From positions 1 through 11,850 of the forward strand of contig JAICEV010000069.1 in NCBI GenBank assembly GCA_025923975.1: a DNA stretch of 11,850 nt, given 5' to 3'. Origin of the DNA: Propionibacteriaceae bacterium (GTDB lineage: Bacteria > Actinomycetota > Actinomycetes > Propionibacteriales > Propionibacteriaceae). The position numbers and the translations under genes were made by a program. Shown piece after piece: positions 1-7,800 of this stretch (position 1 is the first letter of the stretch; every line of letters starts with the position of its first letter). Under the pieces are notes generated by a model. That model worked only from the letters and a program-made list of their open reading frames with translations, was not told the DNA's origin and searched no databases.

Positions 1-523
1 TCGGTGACAGATCAGCCCCCTCCAGCTCCAGAATCTCGACCGAGGCGCCGCCCTCAATTGGAGGCGCAGCCGGCTGCAGAACCTCGGCGAGCTGGTCGGG
101 GGCGAGGAAGATCGGATGTTGCACGCCGTAGACGTCGCGCAGTGCGGAGACCGCCAGTTCGCTTATGTCATCGGATTCGACCTGAGGCAGCTCGATCCAG
201 AAATTAGCCGTCGGCTCCGTTGCTTCCACACCCTCTTTCGTAGGTGGCTGCCAGCCTTGCCGTTCCATCCCGGCGAGCAGCTCGGCTGAGAGCTGGAAGT
301 CATCCCCGAGCACCGCGTTGCTGGCAGCCTCACATCGGATCACGCCCCGCCGCGGACTGCTCAGTCTGACGAAAGGTGGCGGACCGTTGCCCTCCGACTC
401 AGTGCCAATGGTGAGATCGGCAGTGTCGTCAATCATCGAGATGACTTCACTCAACCGACTCTGGAATTCAGTCCAGGCTTGAGCGGTACTCCGGTCGAGG
501 TCGAAGTCGTCGATGTCGGCCAT
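1..523 (-). CDS. TY-Chap domain protein, 3' end cut off by the window edge
   Basis: An open minus-strand frame runs from ATG at 523 to the window edge without a stop, giving 174 visible residues; the C-terminus lies outside. The start is supported by a GGGAGG ribosome binding site 7 bases upstream. The N-terminus is acidic (MADIDDFDLD) and followed by W-x2-F-x2-RL at residues 17-24. Further on come a strand-rich core with 'EAASNAVL', a 'GWQPP' turn and 'ALRDVYGVQHPIFL' near residues 137-150. This order matches my memory of the actinobacterial TY-Chap N-terminal domain, a fold related to YbjN and type III secretion chaperones and thought to bind peptides. No signal peptide or membrane segment is visible, so it is probably cytoplasmic. 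It starts 45 bases after the HMG-CoA lyase stop on the same strand and may share its transcript, though no functional link is evident. The client protein is unknown. Confidence 0.75.
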   Translation of the reverse strand, partial: MADIDDFDLDRSTAQAWTEFQSRLSEVISMIDDTADLTIGTESEGNGPPPFVRLSSPRRGVIRCEAASNAVLGDDFQLSAELLAGMERQGWQPPTKEGVEATEPTANFWIELPQVESDDISELAVSALRDVYGVQHPIFLAPDQLAEVLQPAAPPIEGGASVEILELEGADLSP

Positions 524-568
524 GTGCGCCCCTCCCAGCCACGACGACGACACTAATGCCGAAGACGT

Positions 569-1498
569 TCAAATTCCCAACGCCATAACCACCCGCGAAG
601 GCGACGGCCGGCCCAATTCCCCAGCGAGCCAGCGGCTGGTTCGTACCAGGGCCGTCAGGTCGACACCTGTTTCGATGCCAAGACCATCCAGCATCCATAT
701 CAAGTCCTCGGTCGCCAAGTTACCGGTCGCGGACTTCGCATACGGACAGCCGCCAAGTCCGCCAGCCGAGGAGTCGAATTCGGTGATTCCAGCCTCGAGA
801 CCGGCCAGCACGTTCGCCAGAGCCTGCCCGTAGGTGTCATGCAGGTGCAGCGCGATTCGGTTTCGCGGCACCCCAGCCGCTTCTACTTGATCCAGAACCG
901 TGACTACCTGACCGGCGGTCGCGACGCCAATGGTGTCACCGAGGCTGATGGTCGAGCAGCCGAGCTCGGTGATGCGGGCCGCAACCTCCGCCGGTCGCCC
1001 AGGGTCCACTCTTCCCTCCCACGGGTCACCGAAGCACATGGATACATAGCCGCGTACCGGGATCCCCCGGGCGCGTGACGCCGCGACAACTGGCGCGGCC
1101 ATATCGATTGCGCCGTCCAGGGTCGTTCCGAGGTTTTGCTGTGCGAACGTCTCGGTGGCGGAAACGAAGATCGCAAGTTCGTCGGCCCCGGCTGCCATAG
1201 CGCGTTCGAAACCTTGCTGATTGGGCACCAGCACCGGGTAACGGACGCCCGGCCGGCGCTCCAATTTGGCCATCAGGTCATCGGCATCAGCCAGCTGAGG
1301 GATCCACCGTGGCGAGACAAAGCTTGTTGCCTCGATAACCTCGAGGCCAGCTTCGCCGAGCCGATTGATCAACTCGAGCTTGACCGGCAGCGGCACTACG
1401 GCCTTCTCAGCCTGCAACCCGTCGCGAGGGCCGACCTCGTAGACGCTGACTCGGGTGGGCAGACCCGGTCGTGGATGAACTGCCGGCATCGCGTCCAT
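569..1498 (-). CDS. mvaB: Hydroxymethylglutaryl-CoA lyase
   Basis: 309 residues, full length for the family. The enzyme cleaves 3-hydroxy-3-methylglutaryl-CoA to acetoacetate and acetyl-CoA, the last step of leucine catabolism, in the cytoplasm. Key residues are present: EVGPRDGLQ at 21-29 (substrate-binding R25, metal-binding D26), EATSFVS at 56-62, the metal ligands H218 and H220 in HLHDTYGQ, and the signature GGLGGCP at 247-252 with catalytic C251. The spacing mirrors the human enzyme (R41, H233, H235, C266) within one residue. The first ATG at 1498 is used here; ATG at 1489 (Met4) is an alternative. No clear Shine-Dalgarno sequence precedes either. A TACAGT -10-like hexamer 7 bases before 1498 suggests a leaderless start. 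A TY-Chap gene follows on the same strand. No acyl-CoA dehydrogenase or methylcrotonyl-CoA carboxylase genes are in the window, so the pathway context is not visible. Confidence 0.95.
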   Translation of the reverse strand: MDAMPAVHPRPGLPTRVSVYEVGPRDGLQAEKAVVPLPVKLELINRLGEAGLEVIEATSFVSPRWIPQLADADDLMAKLERRPGVRYPVLVPNQQGFERAMAAGADELAIFVSATETFAQQNLGTTLDGAIDMAAPVVAASRARGIPVRGYVSMCFGDPWEGRVDPGRPAEVAARITELGCSTISLGDTIGVATAGQVVTVLDQVEAAGVPRNRIALHLHDTYGQALANVLAGLEAGITEFDSSAGGLGGCPYAKSATGNLATEDLIWMLDGLGIETGVDLTALVRTSRWLAGELGRPSPSRVVMALGI

Positions 1499-1505
1499 AC
1501 CGGCG

Positions 1506-1535
1506 ACTGTACGCGTCTGAACAGGTGCCTATGGT
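1506..1535. promoter_or_regulatory. Possible divergent leaderless promoter pair
   Basis: The 43-base gap between the HMG-CoA lyase start (1498) and the PrsW start (1542) contains two TAnnnT -10-like hexamers facing away from each other. TACAGT lies on the minus strand at 1511-1506, 7 bases before its ATG; TATGGT lies on the plus strand at 1530-1535, 6 bases before its ATG. Neither gene has a convincing Shine-Dalgarno sequence. A -10 element 6-7 bases before the start codon is the usual arrangement for leaderless actinobacterial transcripts. No good -35 hexamers were found, so this is an inference from spacing. Confidence 0.35.
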
Positions 1536-1541
1536 GGGGTG

Positions 1542-2777
1542 ATGGACCCGGCAATGCTTCCCGCAGGGGCACCACAGCAAGCCATGGTTCCTGTGGCACC
1601 GGCGGCATTGCTGCGTCGCCCGCGTTCTGCACTGACCTGGGTGACCATGATCGTCCTCGGCCTGGGTGGCCTTCTGATCGCGACCTTGATCTTCCTGCTG
1701 GGCGGTCCTACAGGTGCATTGATCGCGACCCTGTTGGCCGCGGTGTCCTTCCCAGTGCTGATCTTGATTTGCTTCTGGCTCGATCGATATGAACCCGAGC
1801 CTGCCGGTTATCGGCTGGCGGCGCTTGGGTGGGGCGCGGTTGCGGCGGTGGTGTTGAGCTTCGTGGCCGAACAGTTACTCTTCGGCCTGCCAGGAACCAA
1901 TGAATTCGTTGACGCGGCGATCGGTGCGCCCATCGTGGAGGAGTTTGCCAAGGGCTTGTTCTTCGTCGCCATCATTGTCTTTCGCCGCTCTGAGGTGGAC
2001 GGCCTGCTGGACGGCATCATCTACGGGGCCCTGGTCGGCATCGGCTTTGCCTTTGTCGAGGACATCGTCTACTACCTTCAGTCATTGCAGGCTGGGCAGC
2101 TCGGCGCGACATTTTTCCTTCGGGGGGTTATCGGGCCCTTCGCGCACCCGCTCTTCACCGCAGCAACCGGGATAGGCATTGGGATCGCCGTCACCAGCCG
2201 TCGTCCCGTCATCCGGGTTCTCGCGCCGATCCTTGGTTTCCTGGCGGCTGTCCTGATGCACGCGATTTGGAACGGCAGTGCTCTTTGGGGCGGCGGACAA
2301 GGGTTTTTGTTCGCGTACGTCGCGATCATGCTGCCACTGTTGGTCGTGATCTTGGCCTTGGCAATCTGGGCTCGCTCGCGCGAAGGCAAGATGCTCATCG
2401 CAGCGCTTCAGCAGGTCGCACAGATGGGCTGGATCAGGCCCGAAGAGATCCGCTGGGTGGCCCGGCTGTCGGACCGCATGTCAGCGCGTTCGTACGCCAA
2501 GCGGGTCGCTGGCAAGCCCGCCGTTGCGGCACTGCGGGCGTACCAGCAGACCATGATCGAGGTCGCCTTTCTGCACAGCCGAGCGTTGCATGGCACGGCG
2601 CCGGCAGACCTTCACCATCGAATGAGCGGACTATTGCATCGAGCGGCGTGGCTCCGGCCCTACGTCGTGTTTCCCCCGCCGCCCCACCCGATGATGCCGC
2701 CTGTCGGCTCGCCCGGACCGTGGTCTCAGCCGCCCACCAACAACCCAAGCGCCCCTATCGCTCGTGACCGACGGTAG
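1542..2777 (+). CDS. PrsW family intramembrane metalloprotease
   Basis: 411 residues from ATG 1542; an in-frame GTG lies one codon earlier. This is a polytopic inner-membrane protein with about eight hydrophobic segments between residues 30 and 280. The PrsW family motifs are in order: VEEFAK with E133 and E134, FAFVED with E173, HPLFTA with H202 and HAIWN with H240. These glutamates and histidines are the presumed metal-binding and catalytic residues. In Bacillus subtilis PrsW cleaves the anti-sigma factor RsiW; the substrate here is unknown and no anti-sigma gene is nearby. After the membrane domain comes a soluble tail of about 130 residues, helical and basic at first, then proline-rich (FPPPPHP), which is long for the family. 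The start appears leaderless. The molybdoenzyme gene begins 5 bases after the stop, so the two are almost certainly cotranscribed. Confidence 0.9.
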   Translation: MDPAMLPAGAPQQAMVPVAPAALLRRPRSALTWVTMIVLGLGGLLIATLIFLLGGPTGALIATLLAAVSFPVLILICFWLDRYEPEPAGYRLAALGWGAVAAVVLSFVAEQLLFGLPGTNEFVDAAIGAPIVEEFAKGLFFVAIIVFRRSEVDGLLDGIIYGALVGIGFAFVEDIVYYLQSLQAGQLGATFFLRGVIGPFAHPLFTAATGIGIGIAVTSRRPVIRVLAPILGFLAAVLMHAIWNGSALWGGGQGFLFAYVAIMLPLLVVILALAIWARSREGKMLIAALQQVAQMGWIRPEEIRWVARLSDRMSARSYAKRVAGKPAVAALRAYQQTMIEVAFLHSRALHGTAPADLHHRMSGLLHRAAWLRPYVVFPPPPHPMMPPVGSPGPWSQPPTNNPSAPIARDRR

Positions 2778-2782
2778 TCGCG

Positions 2783-3802
2783 ATGATCAGCTGGCTGAGC
2801 TCGATCAGAGGCCTACGGCGTGCGGGCCGCCGCACCAATGTGGCACTGCTGGTGGTCCTCGTCGGCGCCGCGGTAACCGGTGGCATGGCCTTCGCCGCAG
2901 GCACTCCGATCCCGGCCGGGCTCGCAACGCTGGTCCATGGCCTGTTTGGGTTTGCTGTCATATTGCTGGTGCCCTGGAAAACGATGATCGTTCGGCGCGC
3001 TTCGGCCCTGCGCATCGCGAGCCTCGTGCTGGTGGTATTGATCGCAATCTGCATCACCTCCGGCCTCTTCGAGGTCTTCATCGGATACGGCGTGCTGGGG
3101 CGACTCAGTCCCATGCAGGTACACGTCGGGTCAGCAGTGCTGGCCGCACCACTACTCGCCTGGCACGTATCGCGTCATCGCCGGCAACGCCTGCGTCGCA
3201 TCGATTTGTCGCGTCGCACGCTGCTGCGTACCGGAGCGTTGGCTGCGGGCGTCGGCGTGACATACGCCACGCTTGAGGGTATTGGCCGGTTTGCCGGAGC
3301 TGCATCATCTAGCAGGACCGCGACCGGCTCCCATTACCTCAGTCCGCGGGCCGTTCCGGCCACAACATGGCTTTTCGACCGGGTTCCAGCGCTTGGAGCC
3401 GATCACCATGTACGCGTCGCCGGAACAGAGCTGACCGTTGCTGATCTCAGGTCGCGTGGCACAACCGTTGCCGCTCGGCTGGACTGCACCAGCGGCTGGT
3501 ACACCGAGGCAGAGTGGACAGCTGTCAGCCTCGCCGATCTGCTCCCCTCGGAGCAGTTCGCCGCCGCTGCGAGCATCGAGGTGATGAGCGTGACCGGCTA
3601 CCGCCGCCGATTTCCTGCAGATGAAGCCGGTTCTGTGTACTTGGCAACCGACTACGAGGGTCAGCCGCTACGGGCTGCCTACGGTGCGCCAGTACGCGTG
3701 GTGGCGCCACATCGGCGCGGATTCTGGTGGGTCAAATGGGTCGCCTCGGTGGAGCTCAGCGACCTACCCGCGTGGGGCCAGTCGCCGTTTCCACTGCAGT
3801 GA
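2783..3802 (+). CDS. Membrane-bound molybdopterin-dependent oxidoreductase (sulfite oxidase-like fold) with internal Tat motif
   Basis: 339 residues. Four hydrophobic segments fill the first half (about 20-39, 45-65, 75-99 and 112-129). H52, H114 and H128 lie in or at the end of these segments and could ligate b-type heme. Next comes the twin-arginine motif SRRTLL at 143-148, followed by a mild hydrophobic stretch at 150-164, the expected form of a Tat signal-anchor. The exported domain (about 180-339) resembles the oxidoreductase molybdopterin-binding family. C235 in LDCTSGWY is the likely molybdenum ligand and GFWWVKWVASVEL near the end is typical of the family. The predicted topology is an N-terminal membrane bundle inserted by Sec and a cofactor-loaded domain exported by Tat. 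The physiological substrate cannot be told from sequence. ATG 2783 is 5 bases after the prsW-like stop with only a weak ribosome binding site, suggesting translational coupling. It converges with the protease gene at 3825. Confidence 0.82.
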   Translation: MISWLSSIRGLRRAGRRTNVALLVVLVGAAVTGGMAFAAGTPIPAGLATLVHGLFGFAVILLVPWKTMIVRRASALRIASLVLVVLIAICITSGLFEVFIGYGVLGRLSPMQVHVGSAVLAAPLLAWHVSRHRRQRLRRIDLSRRTLLRTGALAAGVGVTYATLEGIGRFAGAASSSRTATGSHYLSPRAVPATTWLFDRVPALGADHHVRVAGTELTVADLRSRGTTVAARLDCTSGWYTEAEWTAVSLADLLPSEQFAAAASIEVMSVTGYRRRFPADEAGSVYLATDYEGQPLRAAYGAPVRVVAPHRRGFWWVKWVASVELSDLPAWGQSPFPLQ

Positions 3803-3824
3803 CGAGTGAGGGCGGTTGATCGGC

Positions 3825-4757
3825 TCAGCTGGCGGATTCACTGAGCTCGCGCGGTACGGCGATAACATCGACCAAAGCGCCGTTGCGCCAGACGGTGATC
3901 TCCACCCTGCGGCCGATGGCATCCTCGACCATCCGGCGTTGCAGTTCGGTGCTTGAACCAAGCGAGGTGCCAGCCACGGCCACGACAATGTCACCTGATC
4001 TCAGCCCGGCATTGTCGGCGGGACTTCCGGCAATGACCTGCGCCACGCGAAGGCCCTCGCGGCGACCGAGTTTCGCCGCCAGCGATGGCGGCAGCGGAGC
4101 CTGACTCCCTGCGATCCCGAGCCAGGCACGGCGTACCCGACCGGAGGTCATCAAGGCGCTAATGATGCGTTCGGTTGTCTCGTTGATCGGCACCGCGAGG
4201 CCCACGCCGATACCGGCCACTGCGGTGTTCACCCCGACCATCCGGCCTCGACTGTCAGCGAGCACGCCTCCGCTGTTGCCCGGGTTGAGCGCGGCGTCGG
4301 TCTGAATCACCTCATCAACCACACGACCCTGCCTGGTTGGCAACGATCGGCCCAGGGCAGAGACGATGCCAGCAGTAACACTCCCGGCGAAACCAAGGGG
4401 GTTGCCGACTGCGACCACAAGCTGGCCAACCTGCAGCAGGCTGGCGTCCCCGAGTGTCACCGGGCTGGGCACCTCACCCCGAGCGCGTAGCACTGCTAGA
4501 TCAGAGAAGGCATCTCGGCCGACTACATCGGCGGTGATCTCGGTGCCATTTGCGAACCCGGCAAGCACCGTACTGGATCCCTCGACTACATGGGCGCTGG
4601 TCAGCATGAAGCCATCGTCGGTGAGCACACTCGCGCTGCCGCCGCCTTCACCTAGCCGGGACCGCACTCTAAGGCTCGCCACACTCGGCAACACCCGCTT
4701 GACCACTGTCGTCACCGCGGCGGAGTAGGCATCCATTGCCTCCCGATCATCCACCAT
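3825..4757 (-). CDS. HtrA/DegP-like trypsin-family serine protease with PDZ domain
   Basis: 310 residues from ATG 4757. The S1C protease domain has the full catalytic triad. In the longer GTG-4814 numbering these are H75 (TSAHVV), D105 (SDLAVLR) and S181 (NPGNSGG); subtract 19 for the start used here. One PDZ domain follows (about residues 225-315 of the longer form) with GLRVAQVIAGSPADNAGLRSGDIV, which usually binds C-terminal or exposed hydrophobic peptides. The family degrades or senses misfolded proteins. Unlike most HtrA proteins, no signal peptide or membrane anchor is visible from any start, so it may act in the cytoplasm. The longest frame starts with GTG at 4814, but that codon lies inside the nrdJ terminator hairpin, so a later start is preferred. 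ATG 4757 and ATG 4736 (preceded by GGGAGG) are the choices. It lies downstream of nrdJ but is separated from it by that terminator. Confidence 0.88.
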   Translation of the reverse strand: MVDDREAMDAYSAAVTTVVKRVLPSVASLRVRSRLGEGGGSASVLTDDGFMLTSAHVVEGSSTVLAGFANGTEITADVVGRDAFSDLAVLRARGEVPSPVTLGDASLLQVGQLVVAVGNPLGFAGSVTAGIVSALGRSLPTRQGRVVDEVIQTDAALNPGNSGGVLADSRGRMVGVNTAVAGIGVGLAVPINETTERIISALMTSGRVRRAWLGIAGSQAPLPPSLAAKLGRREGLRVAQVIAGSPADNAGLRSGDIVVAVAGTSLGSSTELQRRMVEDAIGRRVEITVWRNGALVDVIAVPRELSESAS

Positions 4758-4799
4758 GTTGTGGTAACGCGTAGGAGCCAGAAGTGTTCCCAAAGCACC

Positions 4800-4833
4800 C
4801 GGCCCGACCTGCACGTAGGCGCAGGTCGGGCCG
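4800..4833 (-). terminator. Strong hairpin terminator after nrdJ
   Basis: A perfect 13-base-pair inverted repeat (arms 4800-4812 and 4821-4833, GGCCCGACCTGC with its complement) encloses an 8-base loop. It lies 22 bases after the nrdJ stop at 4855. Read on the minus strand, the stem is followed by GGTGCTTTGGG, so there is no proper U-tract; hairpins lacking one are common in GC-rich actinobacteria. Its position between nrdJ and the protease gene fits a terminator for the nrdR-nrdJ transcript. Confidence 0.7.
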
Positions 4834-4854
4834 AGGATAAGGACAGTTCGCAGG

Positions 4855-7800
4855 TCAGCTGCAGCCGCTGGTGGATCCGCAGCCTTCGCAGACGTAGCAG
4901 CTGCCGCTAGGACGCATCTTGGTGCCGCAGGTCAGGCAGAGTGGCGCGTCGACGCTGGTACCGGTGATCTCCTCGAAGAGCTCCGATGTGGTACGAGCGG
5001 TGACAGAAGCCGGCTTGGCTCCGACGGTCTCCATCTCGTCGGTTCGTACCTCATCGCCGGGATCGTTCTTGAGCGACTCAGCCTCGCTGACTTCTTCCTC
5101 CAGCGGGAGGTAAGACCCGGTCTCCACCTGCCGGGCACGCTCGGTGGCGGTGTAGATGCCGAGCTCGGCCCGTTCCTCGAAGGACAGGTAGTCCAACGCC
5201 AGCCGGCGGAAGATGTAGTCCATGATCGACTGCGCCATCCGGATGTCCGGGTCGTCGGTGAGGCCGGCGGGCTCGAACTTCAGGTTGGTGAACTTCTGCA
5301 CGAAGGTCTCCAGCGGCACCCCATATTGCAGGCCGATGGACACGGCAATGGAAAAGGCATCCATCACGCCCGCCAGGGTCGAGCCTTGCTTGCCGAGCTT
5401 CAGGAACACCTCGCCCAAACCATCGTCGGGGTAGGAACCAGAAGTCATGTAGCCCTCGGCCCCGCCCACGGAGAACGACGTCGTAAGGCTCGGCCGCGAC
5501 TTGGGCAGTCGCTTGCGGGTCGGCCTGTAGACCACCTTCTCCACGACCTCAGTTTCGACGGGTGATGACTTCTTATCATCAGCCTTGCCGGCCTTGCCGT
5601 CGCTAAGCGGCTGGCCAACTTTGCAGTTGTCACGATAGACCGCCAGCGCCTTGAGTCCGAGCTTCCAGCCTTGCAGGTAGACGTCGGCGATCTCGTCCAC
5701 CGTCGCGGACTCCGGAAGATTCACGGTCTTGGAGATGGCCCCGGATAGGAACGGCTGGGCTGCCGCCATCATCCGTACGTGACCCATCGGCTTGATTGCC
5801 CGCTGCCCCATTGCGGTGTCGAACACCTCGTAGTGCTCCGGCTTCAGGCCGGGCGCGTCGATCACGTGACCGTGTTCAGCGATGTACTCGATGATCGCCT
5901 CGGCCGTCTCGTCGGCGTAGCCCAGCTTCTTCAGGGCGCGTGGAATGGTCTGATTGACGATCTGCATCGAGCCGCCACCTACCAGCTTCTTGAACTTCAC
6001 CAGCGAGAAGTCAGGCTCGATTCCGGTGGTATCGCAGTCCATCATGAAGCCGATCGTTCCGGTGGGGGCGATTACTGAGGCTTGCGCGTTGCGGTAGCCG
6101 TTCGCCTCACCGATCTTGATCACGCCATCCCATGCTGCGGTTGCCCGCTTCCGAACATCGGCATCCAGGCTGCCGATCGTTCGCAGCGCATCATTGGCCG
6201 CCTGGTGCTTCCGCATCACCCGCTTGTGGGCGTCAGCATTGCGTGCGTAGCCCTCGTACGGGCCGACGATGCCGGCGAGTTCGGCCGAGCGGCGGTAGGA
6301 GACACCGGTCATAAGCGAGGTGATCGCAGCGGCCAGGGCGCGGCCACCCTCAGAGTCGTAACCATGTCCCGTTGCCATAAGCAGCGCACCTAGGTTGGCG
6401 TAGCCAATGCCGAGCTGCCGGTAGTCGCGAGTCGTACGCGCGATCGCCTCGGTCGGGAAATCGGCGAAGCAGATCGAGATATCCATCGCGGTGATCACCA
6501 ATTCCACCGCCCGCTCGAATGCTTTCGCGTCGAACGTGTCGTCATCGCGCAGGAACTTAAGCAGGTTGAGGCTGGCCAAGTTGCACGAACTGTTGTCCAA
6601 GCTCATGTACTCGGAGCAGGGATTAGATGCAGTGATGCGGCCAGTCTCGGGATTGGTGTGCCAGTCGTTGATGGTGTCGTCGTACTGAATGCCGGGATCG
6701 GCGCACTCCCAAGCAGCCCTAGCCATCTTGTTGAACAGCTCGCGAGCGTTCACCGTTTCGATAACGCGGCCATCGGTGCGGGCCCGCAGTGCGAAATCGC
6801 CACCCTCCTCGACGGCACGCATGAACTCATCTGTTACGCGTACCGAGTTATTGGCATTCTGATATTGGACGGATGTGATGTCGCGGCCGCCCAGATCCAT
6901 GTCAAATCCAGCGTCGCGCAGTGCTCGGATCTTGTCCTCTTCATGTGCCTTGGTCTCGATGAACTCTTCGATGTCGGGATGATCAACGTCGAGCACGACC
7001 ATCTTCGCGGCACGACGGGTGGCCCCTCCGGACTTGATCGTTCCCGCACTGGCATCGGCGCCCCGCATGAAGGAGACCGGACCGGAAGCGGTGCCACCCG
7101 AGCTCAGCAATTCCTTTGAAGACCGGATCCGCGAGAGGTTGAGGCCAGCACCGGACCCACCCTTGAAGATGAACCCCTCCTCGCGATACCAGTTCAAGAT
7201 CGAGTCCATCGAGTCGTCCACCGACAGAATGAAGCAGTTGTGCACGCGCAGACCGTCGGACAGGTATTCACCCGACTCGGTCTGGATGTCGAACACTTCC
7301 ATCGGACCGAGGTGCTCGACGCGCGCGATCTGCAGACGCTTTACGGGCGCGGCAGCGCGGCCGGGCAAATGGAAGGATCGCTCGAGCTTGTCAATCTTGA
7401 CCGGGTCGATGAAACCGATCTCATCGGCGAAGATCCGCCGGTCGCCGGCGTTCTGGATGCGGAGGGTCCAGCAACCATGACGATCGGCTCGAGAGTCGGC
7501 CTTGAAGCCGACTCGGGCAAAGATCCCGAACCGGTGCAGTAGGGACTGTAGGCCGCGCACCAGCTTCTCGCCGATCATGTCTACTTCGACCACGGTCGAA
7601 AGTGCCCGTGCGGACACGAAGCCCTCTGCCTGGAAGATGCTGCGCAGGTAGGCGCTCACAACCGGCAGAGGCGCCTCAAAGAGCTGCGCGGGAACTTCCA
7701 AGTCCACGCCTCGGGCCCGAAGGTTCCAGCGATCGACGAAGTCAGCGAGTGCCTTGCCGTACAACCGGATGCGCTTGCCGTCCAACTGGCTGCTCTGGGT

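Noticed and set aside
513..833. Plus-strand open frame of 106 codons opposite the HMG-CoA lyase and TY-Chap genes
   Set aside because: Its translation resembles no family and it lies antisense to two recognisable genes.
1136..1792. Long plus-strand frame (218 codons) crossing the HMG-CoA lyase and PrsW genes
   Set aside because: Composition is arginine-, cysteine- and histidine-rich as in shadow frames of GC-rich DNA; it overlaps two well-supported genes.
2267..2767. 166-codon plus-strand frame inside the PrsW gene
   Set aside because: Out-of-frame shadow with no recognisable motif.
5779..7542. Several long plus-strand frames (up to 153 codons) opposite nrdJ
   Set aside because: They lie entirely antisense to conserved NrdJ and intein sequence and have no recognisable domains.
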